32,840 nucleotides of DNA from Planctomycetota bacterium (GCA_016712275.1 JADJRI010000042.1:1-32840), one strand, 5' to 3'; positions 8,883-17,387 are shown, counted from the stretch's first letter. Notes: generated by a model not told the origin, from the letters alone. Program-made: numbers and translations.

Positions 8883-9383
8883 TCATTCAGATTCGCGTTT
8901 TTCAAAATAGTCTCTTGCGACTTGTGCCGTCGACACCTGCAGTCCGCGCGCAAGCAACGCATCAGCAATGCGGCGCAATGTACGATCGTCCGCCGAAAGG
9001 TCAAAGCGACACGTGGCCTCACCAGAACCGCCTAAGTCTTGTTCGAACCAATATCGGAGACAAAAATCGAGGCTAGTTGAGAATACCAGGGTATGAACCA
9101 TCCATTCGTCCGAACAGGATGCTTTGATCGACGCGACGCTTGTGGTCCAAGATTCGAGCTCATCCCAGGTGCATGTCTTGTCCGAATTAATGAAGCCGTC
9201 GTGATCGTGCCAATCTTCATTGACGCGCAGCTCGCATGCGGTGTACGCCGCGCGAAGTGCACTCACTGCTTCACCCAAAGTCACAACTAAGTCATCAGGC
9301 GAAAGTTCGCCGTCTACAACGAGGACATGGCCGCTAAATGGTGGCTTTCCTTCCCTCCAATTTTCGTCGAGCAATTCGTTCAT
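8883..9383 (-). CDS. Hypothetical protein (166 aa)
   Basis: Not recognised. A soluble, acidic protein with several Trp and Cys residues: SGHVLVVDGELSPDDLVVTL near the start, CTWDELESWTTSVASIKAS in the middle and LRYWFEQDLGG toward the end. The ATG at 9383 lies ten bases after the stop of the preceding same-strand gene, so the two are probably one operon. Size and composition resemble immunity-type proteins of polymorphic toxin systems, but this is only an impression. No membrane segment, no break, no clear Shine-Dalgarno site. Confidence 0.65.
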   Translation of the reverse strand: MNELLDENWREGKPPFSGHVLVVDGELSPDDLVVTLGEAVSALRAAYTACELRVNEDWHDHDGFINSDKTCTWDELESWTTSVASIKASCSDEWMVHTLVFSTSLDFCLRYWFEQDLGGSGEATCRFDLSADDRTLRRIADALLARGLQVSTAQVARDYFEKRESE

Positions 9384-9392
9384 GGGTAAAAC

Positions 9393-9920
9393 TCAAAAGG
9401 AACACGTCCATATTACGCTATGTCGCATGATGTGCCATCGGCGCGAGTCATCCTCAACAACCCACAGCACACCAGCGCGAGAGCGAGAAATAATGGCGAC
9501 ACCGTGTAGAAAAACGTATTGATTGTCACCAAACGCCATACGGATGTAGTAATGCCTCTGGTCGTCGAACAGGGCCTCGAACCGCTCAAAGTACTGTTCT
9601 GCCACGGGCCGAGAAATCGTGTCGACTGTGTGACCAACGGATGGGCCGCCAACCAGCGCCTCGATGGCATGATCCTTGGCGGCGTTCCTTTCGGCCGCGT
9701 ATTCAGCCCAAGACTGATCGCGCGGCCGTTGTTCGATCGGCGGCCACGTTTGATCGTCGAAATACTCAAAGACTTTTTCGGCGATTTCCTCTTGGTCTCG
9801 CTGACCCTCCCTCATTTCTGTGATGTCGACAAGCTTAATGATGTAGTAGCCACACAAGCGCGCATGCGCCTCGACTTCCGCCTTCAGCGTTAGAAACTCT
9901 TGATTGTTATTTGGCGTCAT
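9393..9920 (-). CDS. Hypothetical protein (175 aa)
   Basis: Not recognised. The ATG at 9920 is four bases after the stop of the YdeI-like gene, suggesting translational coupling. The protein is soluble and acidic, with a charged N-terminal helix (FLTLKAEVEAHARLCGYYII), a Pro-rich loop (WPPIEQRPRDQSWAEYAAER) and a C-terminal beta-rich part (YIRMAFGDNQYVFLHGVAII). The last 20 residues look regular, so the stop seems genuine. It belongs to the minus-strand run of unknown genes from 11.2 to 8.9 kb. Confidence 0.65.
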   Translation of the reverse strand: MTPNNNQEFLTLKAEVEAHARLCGYYIIKLVDITEMREGQRDQEEIAEKVFEYFDDQTWPPIEQRPRDQSWAEYAAERNAAKDHAIEALVGGPSVGHTVDTISRPVAEQYFERFEALFDDQRHYYIRMAFGDNQYVFLHGVAIISRSRAGVLWVVEDDSRRWHIMRHSVIWTCSF

Positions 9921-9923
9921 TGC

Positions 9924-10594
<671 letters not shown>

Positions 10595-10683
10595 GACCGA
10601 AATTCCAACTCACTTGATACCGTAAGAACTTATTGTGCCTAGACTCGTTAATCACGAACAGCATTTCGATGCCGAGATCGCTC

Positions 10684-11190
10684 CTATGGACCCTTAAAAC
10701 GTGAAGATTCTCGAACCGGAATCTCATCCACTTTATGGATTACCCCTATTGCTCTAACGTTGCCGAAATCTCGAACAACCGGCAATTCCACCGAGACCTT
10801 CGCCGGATAGTCCACTTGCAGCCGGGTGTACAATTCAGCTGATTCAACACGTCCCCAGCCGAATCCACCAATCGAGCTTAAATCTATCTCGATCCCTTTC
10901 GCAACAGCTTTCCAACGGCAATCATAGCGTTCGATCCGCTCGACACCGACATAGGTGACAATCAACCACGCAAATGAGCATGAGCAAACACAACTTACTA
11001 CCACATAACCTGCGGCAGTCGCCTTGCGATTCGTGCTCGCAAATAAGTAATAAAGTACAAATGCCGCCGCCAAACCGGCCCCCCAGAGGAGCGGCACGTA
11101 ATTAACAAATGCAAAGCAAAGCGCAAGGGCGATAAGCAAGACACCGCCGATCCAGCAGAAAAGGTGTAGCAAACCCGATTTGTTCGCCAT
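10684..11190 (-). CDS. Hypothetical membrane protein (168 aa)
   Basis: Not recognised. Three hydrophobic segments lie in the first half: about residues 7-30 (LHLFCWIGGVLLIALALCFA), 33-50 and 62-85. A soluble domain of about 80 residues follows (VERIERYDCRWKAVAKGIEI, then YTRLQVDYPAKVSVELPVVR). The ATG at 11190 has GGAGA upstream. It precedes the YdeI-like gene by 89 bases on the same strand. The layout, a small membrane domain and a beta-rich soluble tail, suggests an inner-membrane protein with an extracytoplasmic or cytoplasmic sensor-like tail; no motif gives a function. Confidence 0.65.
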   Translation of the reverse strand: MANKSGLLHLFCWIGGVLLIALALCFAFVNYVPLLWGAGLAAAFVLYYLFASTNRKATAAGYVVVSCVCSCSFAWLIVTYVGVERIERYDCRWKAVAKGIEIDLSSIGGFGWGRVESAELYTRLQVDYPAKVSVELPVVRDFGNVRAIGVIHKVDEIPVRESSRFKGP

Positions 11191-11218
11191 GGTTCAGAGA
11201 TCTCCAGCGCGAAAGACC

Positions 11219-11703
11219 TCACTTAGCAGCGTTCATACGGCTAGGTTCAGTGCCGCTATGAGACATTTTCCAAAAAAGCACAACAAACCGATCCCCAAGC
11301 CGCCGCCCCAGCACCTCGCCCACCGCCACAACCCCCGACCCCGTGTACTTCCCCTTCACACTATACCACTCAACAACACCAGACGCGCCGAAACAATCGA
11401 CTCAACAATTCCAACCGCGCGTAACATCAGCCGCCCGAACATGACAATGCCAATGCTCCCCAAACCCGATCGTAATCTCACTGCCCGAATTCACCACATA
11501 CATCATCGTCCCAGACGGTGCCGCCGCCGCGACATGAAACGCCCCTCCCCATCCGACAGATTCACCGGCCCCTCAATCACCGCAACACCGCGCGACTGAA
11601 GCGGCCGCAAAAGTCTCGCTCGAACACTCTGCCGCCCCGCCCCCTTCACCACCACCCGCTTGGCACCCACCACGATACAGAACAGCCACCCAAACGCGGT
11701 CAT
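11219..11703 (-). pseudogene. Unrecognised gene broken by a frameshift and an in-frame stop
   Basis: The ATG at 11703 opens MTAFGWLFCIVVGAKRVVVK and SRGVAVIEGPVNLSDGEGRF. Near 11536-11540 the natural continuation moves one frame to HVAAAAPSGTMMYVVNSGSE and ITIGFGEHWHCHVRAADVTR. An in-frame TGA follows after WNC. The same frame then continues as VDCFGASGVVEWYSVKGKYT and GEVLGRRLGDRFVVLFWK and stops at 11219. The joined protein would have about 160 residues with no known domain. Both lesions could be single-base errors, but this is the least certain gene of the region and may be real decay. Confidence 0.5.
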
Positions 11704-11740
11704 GTCGATTGTAAGCGGAAGCCGAGTATGGCACTCTCGG

Positions 11741-11902
11741 TCACGCCGTCGCCGTCGTTGACGTAATCTCCAACCACGGCCGCTTTTCGACGCGTGTGTT
11801 GATCCAGCGTGCCATGTTGACGGCGGCCCCCCATTTTGCCGCCTTCGCCGGGCTTGAAGTCTGATTCTCGCGGGGGGGGCGGAAGGTCGGCTTGATCGTC
11901 AT
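11741..11902 (-). CDS. Small protein (53 aa) homologous to the remnant at 13.5-13.7 kb
   Basis: A short frame from ATG 11902 to TGA 11741, 45 bases after the TMEM175 stop. Its second half, AAVNMARWINTRVEKRPWLE, matches the frame at 13526-13708 (AVNMARRVDTRGEKGPWNEV). Differences fall mostly at third codon positions, showing this frame is or was coding. The family is not recognised. The protein may be a truncated C-terminal end rather than a complete gene; the C-run at 11866-11873 could hide a further frameshift. Confidence 0.45.
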   Translation of the reverse strand: MTIKPTFRPPRENQTSSPAKAAKWGAAVNMARWINTRVEKRPWLEITSTTATA

Positions 11903-11947
11903 GGTCAGAAACAAGAGGGCGGCGGGGTCGGTGTCCGCAGTGGTCGC

Positions 11948-12565
11948 CTATCCAGCCTTGCCCGGTCCGTCAATCGCGCTCCCCAGCGCGAGCTCGATTC
12001 GCCGATCCGGGATCAGCCACATCGTCGCGACGGCTGCGTACAGCACCCCGGCGATCCACGGGCGCACGAACGAAAGACCGATTGCCAGCGCATAGACAAG
12101 AGGCGAGACCTTGCCCTTGAAGTCGTTCCCAATCGCGCGGGCGAGGACTGAGTCATTGCCGTGGATGCGCACGATCGCGCGTTGGAGGATGAAGTATGCG
12201 AGCGCCGACATGAGCAGCACCACGCCGTACAACGCCATCGGCGCGGCAGCGAAGTGGTTCTCGCCCATCCAACCTGTCACGAACGGGATCAGCGAGAGCC
12301 AGAAGAGCAGGTGCAGGTTTGCCCAGAGCACGCCGCCGGTCACGGCGCGGGTGGCGTGCAGCATGTGGTGGTGGTTGTTCCAATAGATGCCGACGTAGAT
12401 GAAGCTCAGGACGTAGCTCAGAAAGACCGGCAGAAGCCTCGCGAGATCGGCGAAGTGCTCGGCCTCGTGCGGAACCTTGATCTCCAGCACCATGATGGTG
12501 ATGATGATCGCGATGACGCCGTCGCTGAAGGCTTCCAGTCTGTTCTTTGAGAATGCGGCTATCAT
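11948..12565 (-). CDS. TMEM175-family (DUF1211) integral membrane channel protein
   Basis: The protein has 205 residues. Its first helix carries RLEAFSDGVIAIIITIMVLE, the FSDG signature of the TMEM175/DUF1211 family, whose bacterial members are potassium-selective channels in the inner membrane. Five further hydrophobic helices follow (for example FLSYVLSFIYVGIYWNNHHH, LHLLFWLSLIPFVTGWMG, VLLMSALAYFILQRAIV, LVYALAIGLSFVRPWIAGVL). Length and helix count fit one six-helix repeat. It starts 21 bases after the SDR stop on the same strand, probably one transcript. The C-terminal tail is short and soluble. Ion selectivity is inferred from the family, not seen. Confidence 0.9.
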   Translation of the reverse strand: MIAAFSKNRLEAFSDGVIAIIITIMVLEIKVPHEAEHFADLARLLPVFLSYVLSFIYVGIYWNNHHHMLHATRAVTGGVLWANLHLLFWLSLIPFVTGWMGENHFAAAPMALYGVVLLMSALAYFILQRAIVRIHGNDSVLARAIGNDFKGKVSPLVYALAIGLSFVRPWIAGVLYAAVATMWLIPDRRIELALGSAIDGPGKAG

Positions 12566-12586
12566 GGGCTTCTCGACTGTCGACGA

Positions 12587-13363
12587 TCAGCGTGTCGTGT
12601 ACCCGCCGTTGGCGAAGATGGTCTGCCCGGTGATCCACCAGCCGCCCCGGTCGCTCACAAGGAACAAGACGAGTTCAGAGATGTCCCTTGGCTCGGTCAA
12701 GCCCGTTCTCGTGAACTTGCTCAGAGCCGCCGCGGTCTGGTTGTACTTGGCCGACGCGTCGTTTTCCTGTCCATAGAAAAAGGGCGTCTCCATCGGCCCC
12801 GGGCCGACGGCCGTGACGCTGATCCCGCGCGGGCCGAACTCCTTGCTCGCCGCTCGCGTGTAGTGCTCGACGGGTGCCTTGCTGCCTGGATAGATCGCGT
12901 ACGAGTCGGTGTACGCGGCCAGGAGCGACGAGACGATGGTGCAAATCTTGCCCTTGTCGCGCAGCCGCTTCCCGGCCTCTTGAATGAAAAAGAACGCGGC
13001 CTTGGAGTTGACCGCGAAGATCGTGTCATAGTCCTTCTCCGTGACCTCAACGATCGGCTTCTTGATGACCATGCCGGTGGTGTTGATGGCGATATCCACA
13101 CCGCCGAAGGCCTTGATCGCAGCGTCGAAGAGTGCCGTCACGTTTGCGGGCTTGGTCAGGTCGCCCTGCACGGCGACCGCTTCACTCCCCGCGGCCTTGA
13201 TGTCCGCGACGGTCTTGTCCGCATCGGCCTTGGTCGATGCGCTGTTATAGTGAACCACGACCTTGGCACCCTCGCTCGCGATCTGGCGGCTGATGATGCC
13301 GCCGAGGTTCTTCGCCCCGCCGCCGATGATTGCCACTTTGCCGCTGAATCGTGCATCCGCCAT
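12587..13363 (-). CDS. SDR-family NAD(P)-dependent oxidoreductase
   Basis: The ATG at 13363 is supported by AAAGGATG just upstream and by the usual SDR start MADARFSGKVAIIGGGAKNL; an upstream in-frame start adds 16 unlikely residues. The 258-residue protein shows the glycine-rich nucleotide site (GGGAKNLG, 14-21), a following VVVHYN strand and the GDLT motif. It also has INTTG in place of the usual NNAG, a catalytic Ser about 145, Tyr158 and Lys162 in YPGSK, and the PGPMETPFF loop. The family reduces or oxidises alcohols and ketones with NAD(P)H; the substrate is not visible. It heads a two-gene run with the TMEM175-like channel. Confidence 0.92.
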   Translation of the reverse strand: MADARFSGKVAIIGGGAKNLGGIISRQIASEGAKVVVHYNSASTKADADKTVADIKAAGSEAVAVQGDLTKPANVTALFDAAIKAFGGVDIAINTTGMVIKKPIVEVTEKDYDTIFAVNSKAAFFFIQEAGKRLRDKGKICTIVSSLLAAYTDSYAIYPGSKAPVEHYTRAASKEFGPRGISVTAVGPGPMETPFFYGQENDASAKYNQTAAALSKFTRTGLTEPRDISELVLFLVSDRGGWWITGQTIFANGGYTTR

Positions 13364-13525
13364 ATCAACATCCTTTGCTCGCAAGTGCTCAGTTGAACCC
13401 TTCCACCACAAAACGCTCTGGGCAGGGGTGCCTACCGCCTTCGCGGTGAGGTTCGCATCGTACGACTGAGGCCCGCCGAAAGCGATGCCCGCGACGCTGC
13501 CCTACCCGACCGTCTATTCATGGTC

Positions 13526-13708
13526 TCACTCCGCCACCGTCGCCCTTCGCGCTGCGACTGTGGCGGAAGTCACCTCGTTCCACGGCCCCTTCTCGCCCCG
13601 CGTGTCGACCCGACGGGCCATGTTGACCGCCGTCTTGCAGCTGTACAGGGCGCAGAAGTCGGCGCGGATCGTGGGTGGTGGTGGTCGGCGTGAGGAACGA
13701 GAACCAAC
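13526..13708 (-). pseudogene. Gene-end remnant homologous to the small ORF at 11.7-11.9 kb
   Basis: An open stretch without a start codon that ends at TGA 13526 and encodes RADFCALYSCKTAVNMARRV followed by DTRGEKGPWNEVTSATVAA. It matches the 53-aa frame at 11741-11902 over about 25 residues with mainly silent third-base differences. An in-frame TGA lies at its upstream edge (about 13709). It is probably the C-terminal end of a decayed or frameshifted gene. Family not recognised. Confidence 0.45.
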
Positions 13709-13729
13709 TCACGCATCGCGGTGCCTGCT

Positions 13730-14074
13730 TCATGCCGTGCGGCGTATCACGACATGCGTGGCGGCGGGCGAGGACACGTGCTCGGCGACCGCGTAGCCCA
13801 ACGCGGGCAGGTCCAGCCCTGCAAGCAGTGGCTCGCCCGAGCCGAGCAGCGCGGGGACGATGGCGATGTGCATCTGGTCCATGAGCCGCGCGGCGAGGTA
13901 TTGACGGATCGTGCCCGCGCCGCCCCCGACGCGCACGTCGAGTCCCCCGGCGACGTCCATGGCGCGGTCGTAGGCCTCTTGGATGCCGCCCGTGACAAAG
14001 TGAAACGTCGTACCACCTTCCATGGTAAGCGTTGCGCGGCGGTGGTGCGTAAGCCGAAGCCAATCTTCGGACAT
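13730..14074 (-). pseudogene. Dihydrofolate-reductase-family (RibD C-terminal) protein, N-terminus missing
   Basis: The 114 residues correspond to the C-terminal two thirds of a RibD_C/DHFR-like protein: RLTHHRRATLTMEGGTTFHF, then AYDRAMDVAGGLDVRVGGGA, TIRQYLAARLMDQMHIAIVP and LLGSGEPLLAGLDLPALGY. Full members have about 185-190 residues and begin with a strand and a SLDG motif that are absent here. Homology ends at about 14050, and upstream sequence to 14360 gives no continuation in any frame. The gene was therefore cut on its 5' side by a deletion or by whatever brought in the sequence to the right. The ATG at 14074 is only the first available one. The family uses NADPH. Confidence 0.75.
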
Positions 14075-14360
14075 TTGAAGAAGATGTGAAACGGCGAGTT
14101 GCGCGAAGAAAGCGAGATTCGGACATCGAAGTAAGTGAAATTGATCTTAAAATCGCTGCAATTCGAAATCGGCAGTTACTTTGACGTTTCACCAGGTAGT
14201 TGGTGATTATTCAAAATGGATGCGTTTTCCGGTAACAGTTCAGTTGAATACCACCCATGCCAACCGCGTTCGTCACCCGTATTGAAAAAAGAGCGAGACC
14301 ACTCATCGACTCCTGGATATGAGAGCTCCCATAGACAGGTGAACTTCTCTTCTCGATTGA

Positions 14361-14570
14361 ACCTCGTTCGATCCCACCAAATACAACGGTAAGCCGATGC
14401 GCTCGCAGGAACTGATCACCGCGATGGCCGACCAGAAACTCTGGACGAGCCCCGGCGGCAAGACGCCGCATGCGACGTTGTATGCCGCGATGCTTCGCGA
14501 GATCAACGAGAAGAAGGCCGACGCGCGGTTCAAGAAAGTCGACCGAGGGCAGTTTGAATTTCGCAAGTAA
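14361..14570 (+). pseudogene. HARE-HTH domain fragment (C-terminal end)
   Basis: From about 14382 the frame reads YNGKPMRSQELITAMADQKL, then WTSPGGKTPHATLYAAMLRE and KADARFKKVDRGQFEFRK before TAA at 14570. This is the winged-helix HARE-HTH domain (HB1/ASXL type) that planctomycete proteins often carry after a basic tail. The usual alanine/lysine-rich N-terminal part is missing and a TGA lies in frame at 14358, so only the end of the gene is present unless translation starts at ATG 14397 to give 57 residues. It lies at the left edge of the element and may mark a recombination boundary. Confidence 0.65.
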
Positions 14571-14585
14571 ACGGAACATTACAAT

Positions 14586-15932
14586 TCACTTCTCAGATGC
14601 CTCGGCCAACACCGGGGCGTCTCTTCGGGCGGAGACTCGTTCTGCCGTCTTGCCGCTGAACTTCTCGTACCGCTGCACGATCACATCGCAGTACAGTGGA
14701 TCGAGTTCCATGAGGAATGCCTTGCGGCCCGTCTGCTCCGCGCCGATGAGCGTGCTGCCCGAGCCGCCGAATAAGTCGAGGACGTTCTCACCTGTGCGAG
14801 ACGAATATTGGATTGCACGAACCGCCAACTCCACCGGCTTCTCCGTTAAATGGATCATGCTTTGCGGATTCACCTTTTTGACGTGCCAAACATTCCGCGC
14901 GTTGTTCGGCCCGTAGAATTTGTGGCCCGCGCCTTCCTTCCAGCCATACCACGCATGCTCGCAGTCGTTCATGAAGTCCTTGCGGCCGAGGACGGGGTGG
15001 TCCTTCACCCATGTGATTCCCTGAGCGAAGTAAAGGCCGTTGGCGTCAAGCGCTTGGCAGTAGTTCGCCCAATTGGCGAAGCCGCCCCAAATGTAAAAGC
15101 ATCCGCCCGGCACCAATGCGCGAGACATATTGCCAAACCATGCGAGCAAAACTTTGTCGAAATCGGCGTCGGACATGAAATCGTTGGCCAGCACGCGGTC
15201 TTTGGCACGCAGCTTCTTGTTCGTTGGCTTGGGCTTGCCTTGGCGGGCGTCATCGAAGCTCTGCAGGTGCGCCTTCTTCTTCGCGATGGCAGGCAGTGCC
15301 TTGGAGCCGGCGGCGCGGGCGTTGTTGCTTCGCGGTTCGACGTTCACGTTGTATGGCGGGTCGGTGTTGACCAGGTGAATTGACGCGCCGTCAAGCAAAC
15401 GATCCAGGTCGGCCGAATTGCTGCTGTCGCCGCAATACAACCGGTGATTGCCGAGGAGCCACAAATCGCCGGGTTGCGCGGTGGCTTCGTCCGGCGGCAA
15501 AGGTATTTCATCGGGATCGCAGAGGCCTTCGATGAGATCAGCCTGGAGGAGCTTGCTCAATTCGTCGTCGTTGAAGCCAAGGGAAGCCAGATCGACGTCG
15601 AGCAGTTTGAGCTCGGACAATTCGGTCGTCAGGAGGTCCAGATCCCAACTGGCGAATTCGTGAAGTTTGTTGTCCGCGATTCGAAACGCCCGAATCTGCT
15701 CCGGCGTCAGGTCATTCGCCCGGACGGCTGGCACCTCGGTCATCTCAAGCTGCTTCGCGGCGAGAACACGGGTATGGCCGGCGATGAGCACGTTTTCGCC
15801 GTCCACAATCACCGGCACCCGGAACCCGTAGGTTTTGATCGATGCGGCCACAGGGCCGACTGCCGCCTTGTTGTTTCGGGGGTTTTTGTCATATTCCCTA
15901 ATGGATTCGATTGGGAGCATTTCGATTTGCAT
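14586..15932 (-). CDS. ParB-domain DNA methyltransferase (beta-class N4/N6 type)
   Basis: The ATG at 15932 is set by GGAGG eight bases upstream, giving 448 residues. Residues 1-130 form a ParB/Srx-like nuclease-fold domain (IESIREYDKNPRNN, VLIAGHTRVLAAK). Residues 155-425 form a DNA methylase: motif IV NTDPPYN (189-195), then GGCFYIWGGFANWANY, and later motif I LDLFGGSGSTL (385-395). The order IV before I marks the beta class. An unusual lysine-rich insert (about 215-250) follows DPPY. Such fusions are common in phages and integrated elements, where they modify the element's DNA, sometimes against restriction. No restriction endonuclease is adjacent. It follows the unknown protein at 16.0-16.6 kb. 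Confidence 0.92.
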   Translation of the reverse strand: MQIEMLPIESIREYDKNPRNNKAAVGPVAASIKTYGFRVPVIVDGENVLIAGHTRVLAAKQLEMTEVPAVRANDLTPEQIRAFRIADNKLHEFASWDLDLLTTELSELKLLDVDLASLGFNDDELSKLLQADLIEGLCDPDEIPLPPDEATAQPGDLWLLGNHRLYCGDSSNSADLDRLLDGASIHLVNTDPPYNVNVEPRSNNARAAGSKALPAIAKKKAHLQSFDDARQGKPKPTNKKLRAKDRVLANDFMSDADFDKVLLAWFGNMSRALVPGGCFYIWGGFANWANYCQALDANGLYFAQGITWVKDHPVLGRKDFMNDCEHAWYGWKEGAGHKFYGPNNARNVWHVKKVNPQSMIHLTEKPVELAVRAIQYSSRTGENVLDLFGGSGSTLIGAEQTGRKAFLMELDPLYCDVIVQRYEKFSGKTAERVSARRDAPVLAEASEK

Positions 15933-15955
15933 GCAAATACCTCCATGTATTTGGG

Positions 15956-16588
15956 TTAATCCAACCACCGCCCTCGTCCCCTGCCGCGTCCTCTGCCGCG
16001 TCCCGCGATTGCCCGTATAATCACGAGTTGCACAGGGAGTTGGTCTTCGAAATCCTTTTGGCCGGTGACGATCAGGGCCTTCGAGTCCGACTCGTTGCTC
16101 GAAAACAACATAAACGCCCACTCGCTCGGCGAGGGGACGGGGTAGTTCCGGATGAGTGTGGTGATATCGAAGTCGACGTTTAAGGTTGGGTCGGGATAAT
16201 CGGGCCAAACGAATGTCATCAGCGGCGTGACATAGCCCGACATGCCGGGATTTTCGTAATTCGCGCCGTCGGTGATGTGAAGCCCGTCGGGCCATTCATA
16301 TCCTGTTCCGTCCGGCGACTCGGCGTTCACGGCGTCTTCGACGATCGGGATGCCACTAAACAACGGCACGACGCAGAGTAGCGCCGGCACCGGCTCGTCG
16401 GGTGTGGCTTGGATGATCTGAAACCGAAGCTTGGCGGCGACGATGGCACCGGCGACGGCGGTGTATCCAAGCAACAGCCGGTATCCGTTCTGCGAGCCGA
16501 CGAGCCCTTCGCTCGTGTCGAGGTTTAACGTGGGGTTGGTGCCCACGACGGTGGCGTCAAAGGTTGGGTTGATGGTGATGTCGGGCAT
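15956..16588 (-). CDS. Hypothetical phage-like beta-rich protein with RG-repeat tail
   Basis: The ATG at 16588 is chosen because GGAGG lies nine bases before it. The 210-residue protein starts MPDITINPTFDATVVGTNPT and is beta-rich, with NGYRLLLGYTAVAGAIVAAK, LRFQIIQATPDEPVPALLCV, FDITTLIRNYPVPSPSEWAF and MLFSSNESDSKALIVTG. The pattern recalls DNRLRE-type modules and phage structural or adhesion proteins, but no family is certain. The C-terminus ends in six Arg-Gly pairs before WLD, an RG-rich tail that could bind nucleic acid. It is the first gene of a two-gene minus-strand run with the methyltransferase. Confidence 0.7.
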   Translation of the reverse strand: MPDITINPTFDATVVGTNPTLNLDTSEGLVGSQNGYRLLLGYTAVAGAIVAAKLRFQIIQATPDEPVPALLCVVPLFSGIPIVEDAVNAESPDGTGYEWPDGLHITDGANYENPGMSGYVTPLMTFVWPDYPDPTLNVDFDITTLIRNYPVPSPSEWAFMLFSSNESDSKALIVTGQKDFEDQLPVQLVIIRAIAGRGRGRGRGRGRWLD

Positions 16589-16749
16589 TTGGGTAGGCCT
16601 CCGGGCGCGGTCGTCATGTGGGCATGGATGCACCTCGTGACCAATCGTAGCAGCTCAGTTTGAAGTGTGATTCCAGCGGTTGGAAAATGCACAATTCTGA
16701 TGGGAATTGGAGTAATCGTGACAGGGTTCGGCCTAGAATATTAAGCCAA

Positions 16750-16777
16750 TTGACTGAAATCCCGAGTCACTTATGAT
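16750..16777 (+). promoter_or_regulatory. Sigma-70-type promoter of the accessory module
   Basis: TTGACT (16750-16755) and TATGAT (16772-16777) are separated by 16 bases, a near-consensus pair. The predicted start is about 16784, giving a leader of about 70 bases before the MerR-like gene. Confidence 0.7.
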
Positions 16778-16785
16778 GTAAGCGT

Positions 16786-16807
16786 GTTAGGTCTTGTAAC
16801 ACCTAAC
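16786..16807. promoter_or_regulatory. Operator-like inverted repeat at the transcription start
   Basis: GTTAGGT and ACCTAAC form a perfect 7-bp inverted repeat around an 8-base spacer, directly downstream of the -10 element. This is a natural place for the adjacent regulator to block its own promoter. A hairpin role in the leader RNA is the alternative. Confidence 0.55.
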
Positions 16808-16853
16808 GGTCCTTAAAGTCCCAAAGGTACCGGGCAGGTGATCTTGAGCAATT

Positions 16854-17102
16854 ATGCCGAATAAGAAGAGTCCAAAACAACAGGATGGGTTAGTAGCAAC
16901 GAAGCTACTTGCTGATCGGTCAGGCGAACCTTACGATACGATTGATCACTGGGCTTCTTCAGGGCTCTTGGATTACCGCAGGAAAGGTCGGACCCGTTTT
17001 TTTGCGTTAACAGAGAACTTAAGAAGATGTAAGCAGATTCGGGCATTACAGGACGAAGGCCACAGCTTAACCACAATCAAGAAGATGGTGGCGCAAAATT
17101 AG
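16854..17102 (+). CDS. Small MerR-like helix-turn-helix protein
   Basis: The 82-residue protein has a MerR-type winged helix: LVATKLLADRSGEPYDTIDH, WASSGLLDYRRKGRTRFFAL and CKQIRALQDEGHSLTTIKKM. This matches the order helix-turn-helix, wing with Tyr/Arg, then the second helix pair ending in a GHSL..I motif. There is no C-terminal effector or coiled-coil dimer helix, so it is shorter than classical MerR regulators. It is the first gene of the accessory module, behind the promoter and inverted repeat at 16750-16807, and probably regulates it. Only 21 bases separate it from the next gene. The ribosome site is weak (TTGAGC). Base composition is AT-richer than the chromosome around it. Confidence 0.75.
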   Translation: MPNKKSPKQQDGLVATKLLADRSGEPYDTIDHWASSGLLDYRRKGRTRFFALTENLRRCKQIRALQDEGHSLTTIKKMVAQN

Positions 17103-17123
17103 CCAATCCTGAGGAGCAATCTC

Positions 17124-17375
17124 ATGGCACGACGCCGTGTCAAAATGCGTCGAGTTGCCCCGATCGTGAGTGAGGCGACATTGGATTTGGAAACCCTCAG
17201 TCAAATTGAAGAATTGCTAAAAAACTGGAACGCCGCTCCAGACAAGGTTAAGAAACGATTTGCGCACGCGCGCCGACATCCGGTAAAAAAACTCGAATCC
17301 CAAATCAACGCTATCGCAGAATCAGAGCAGTTAACCGAAGCTGATTTTGCAATCAGGATCAACACTCGAGATTAA
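17124..17375 (+). CDS. Small basic protein of the accessory module (83 aa)
   Basis: Not recognised. GAGGAG six bases before the ATG gives a strong start. The protein begins MARRRVKMRRVAPIVSEATL, then two predicted helices (ETLSQIEELLKNWNAAPDKV and KKLESQINAIAESEQLTEAD). The high Arg/Lys content of the first half suggests nucleic-acid or acidic-partner binding. Its stop is 12 bases before the GTG of the next gene, so the two are translationally linked. Its conserved place between a regulator and a protease-like protein would be worth testing by comparing neighbourhoods; here it is only inferred to be part of the same unit. Confidence 0.65.
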   Translation: MARRRVKMRRVAPIVSEATLDLETLSQIEELLKNWNAAPDKVKKRFAHARRHPVKKLESQINAIAESEQLTEADFAIRINTRD

Positions 17376-17387
17376 TTGGGAGACGCC

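Noticed and set aside
12153..13396. Several long frames on both strands across the TMEM175 and SDR genes
   Set aside because: GC-rich sequence leaves many open frames; only the two listed frames carry membrane or SDR motifs.
14040..14600. Candidate left attachment site matching the tRNA 3' end
   Set aside because: Only short chance matches were seen (for example CGAGATTCGGA); no repeat of useful length.
15956..16295. N-terminal extension of the ParB-methyltransferase frame to 16295
   Set aside because: It overlaps the preceding gene and is Arg/His-rich without homology; the GGAGG-supported ATG at 15932 precedes the ParB domain directly.
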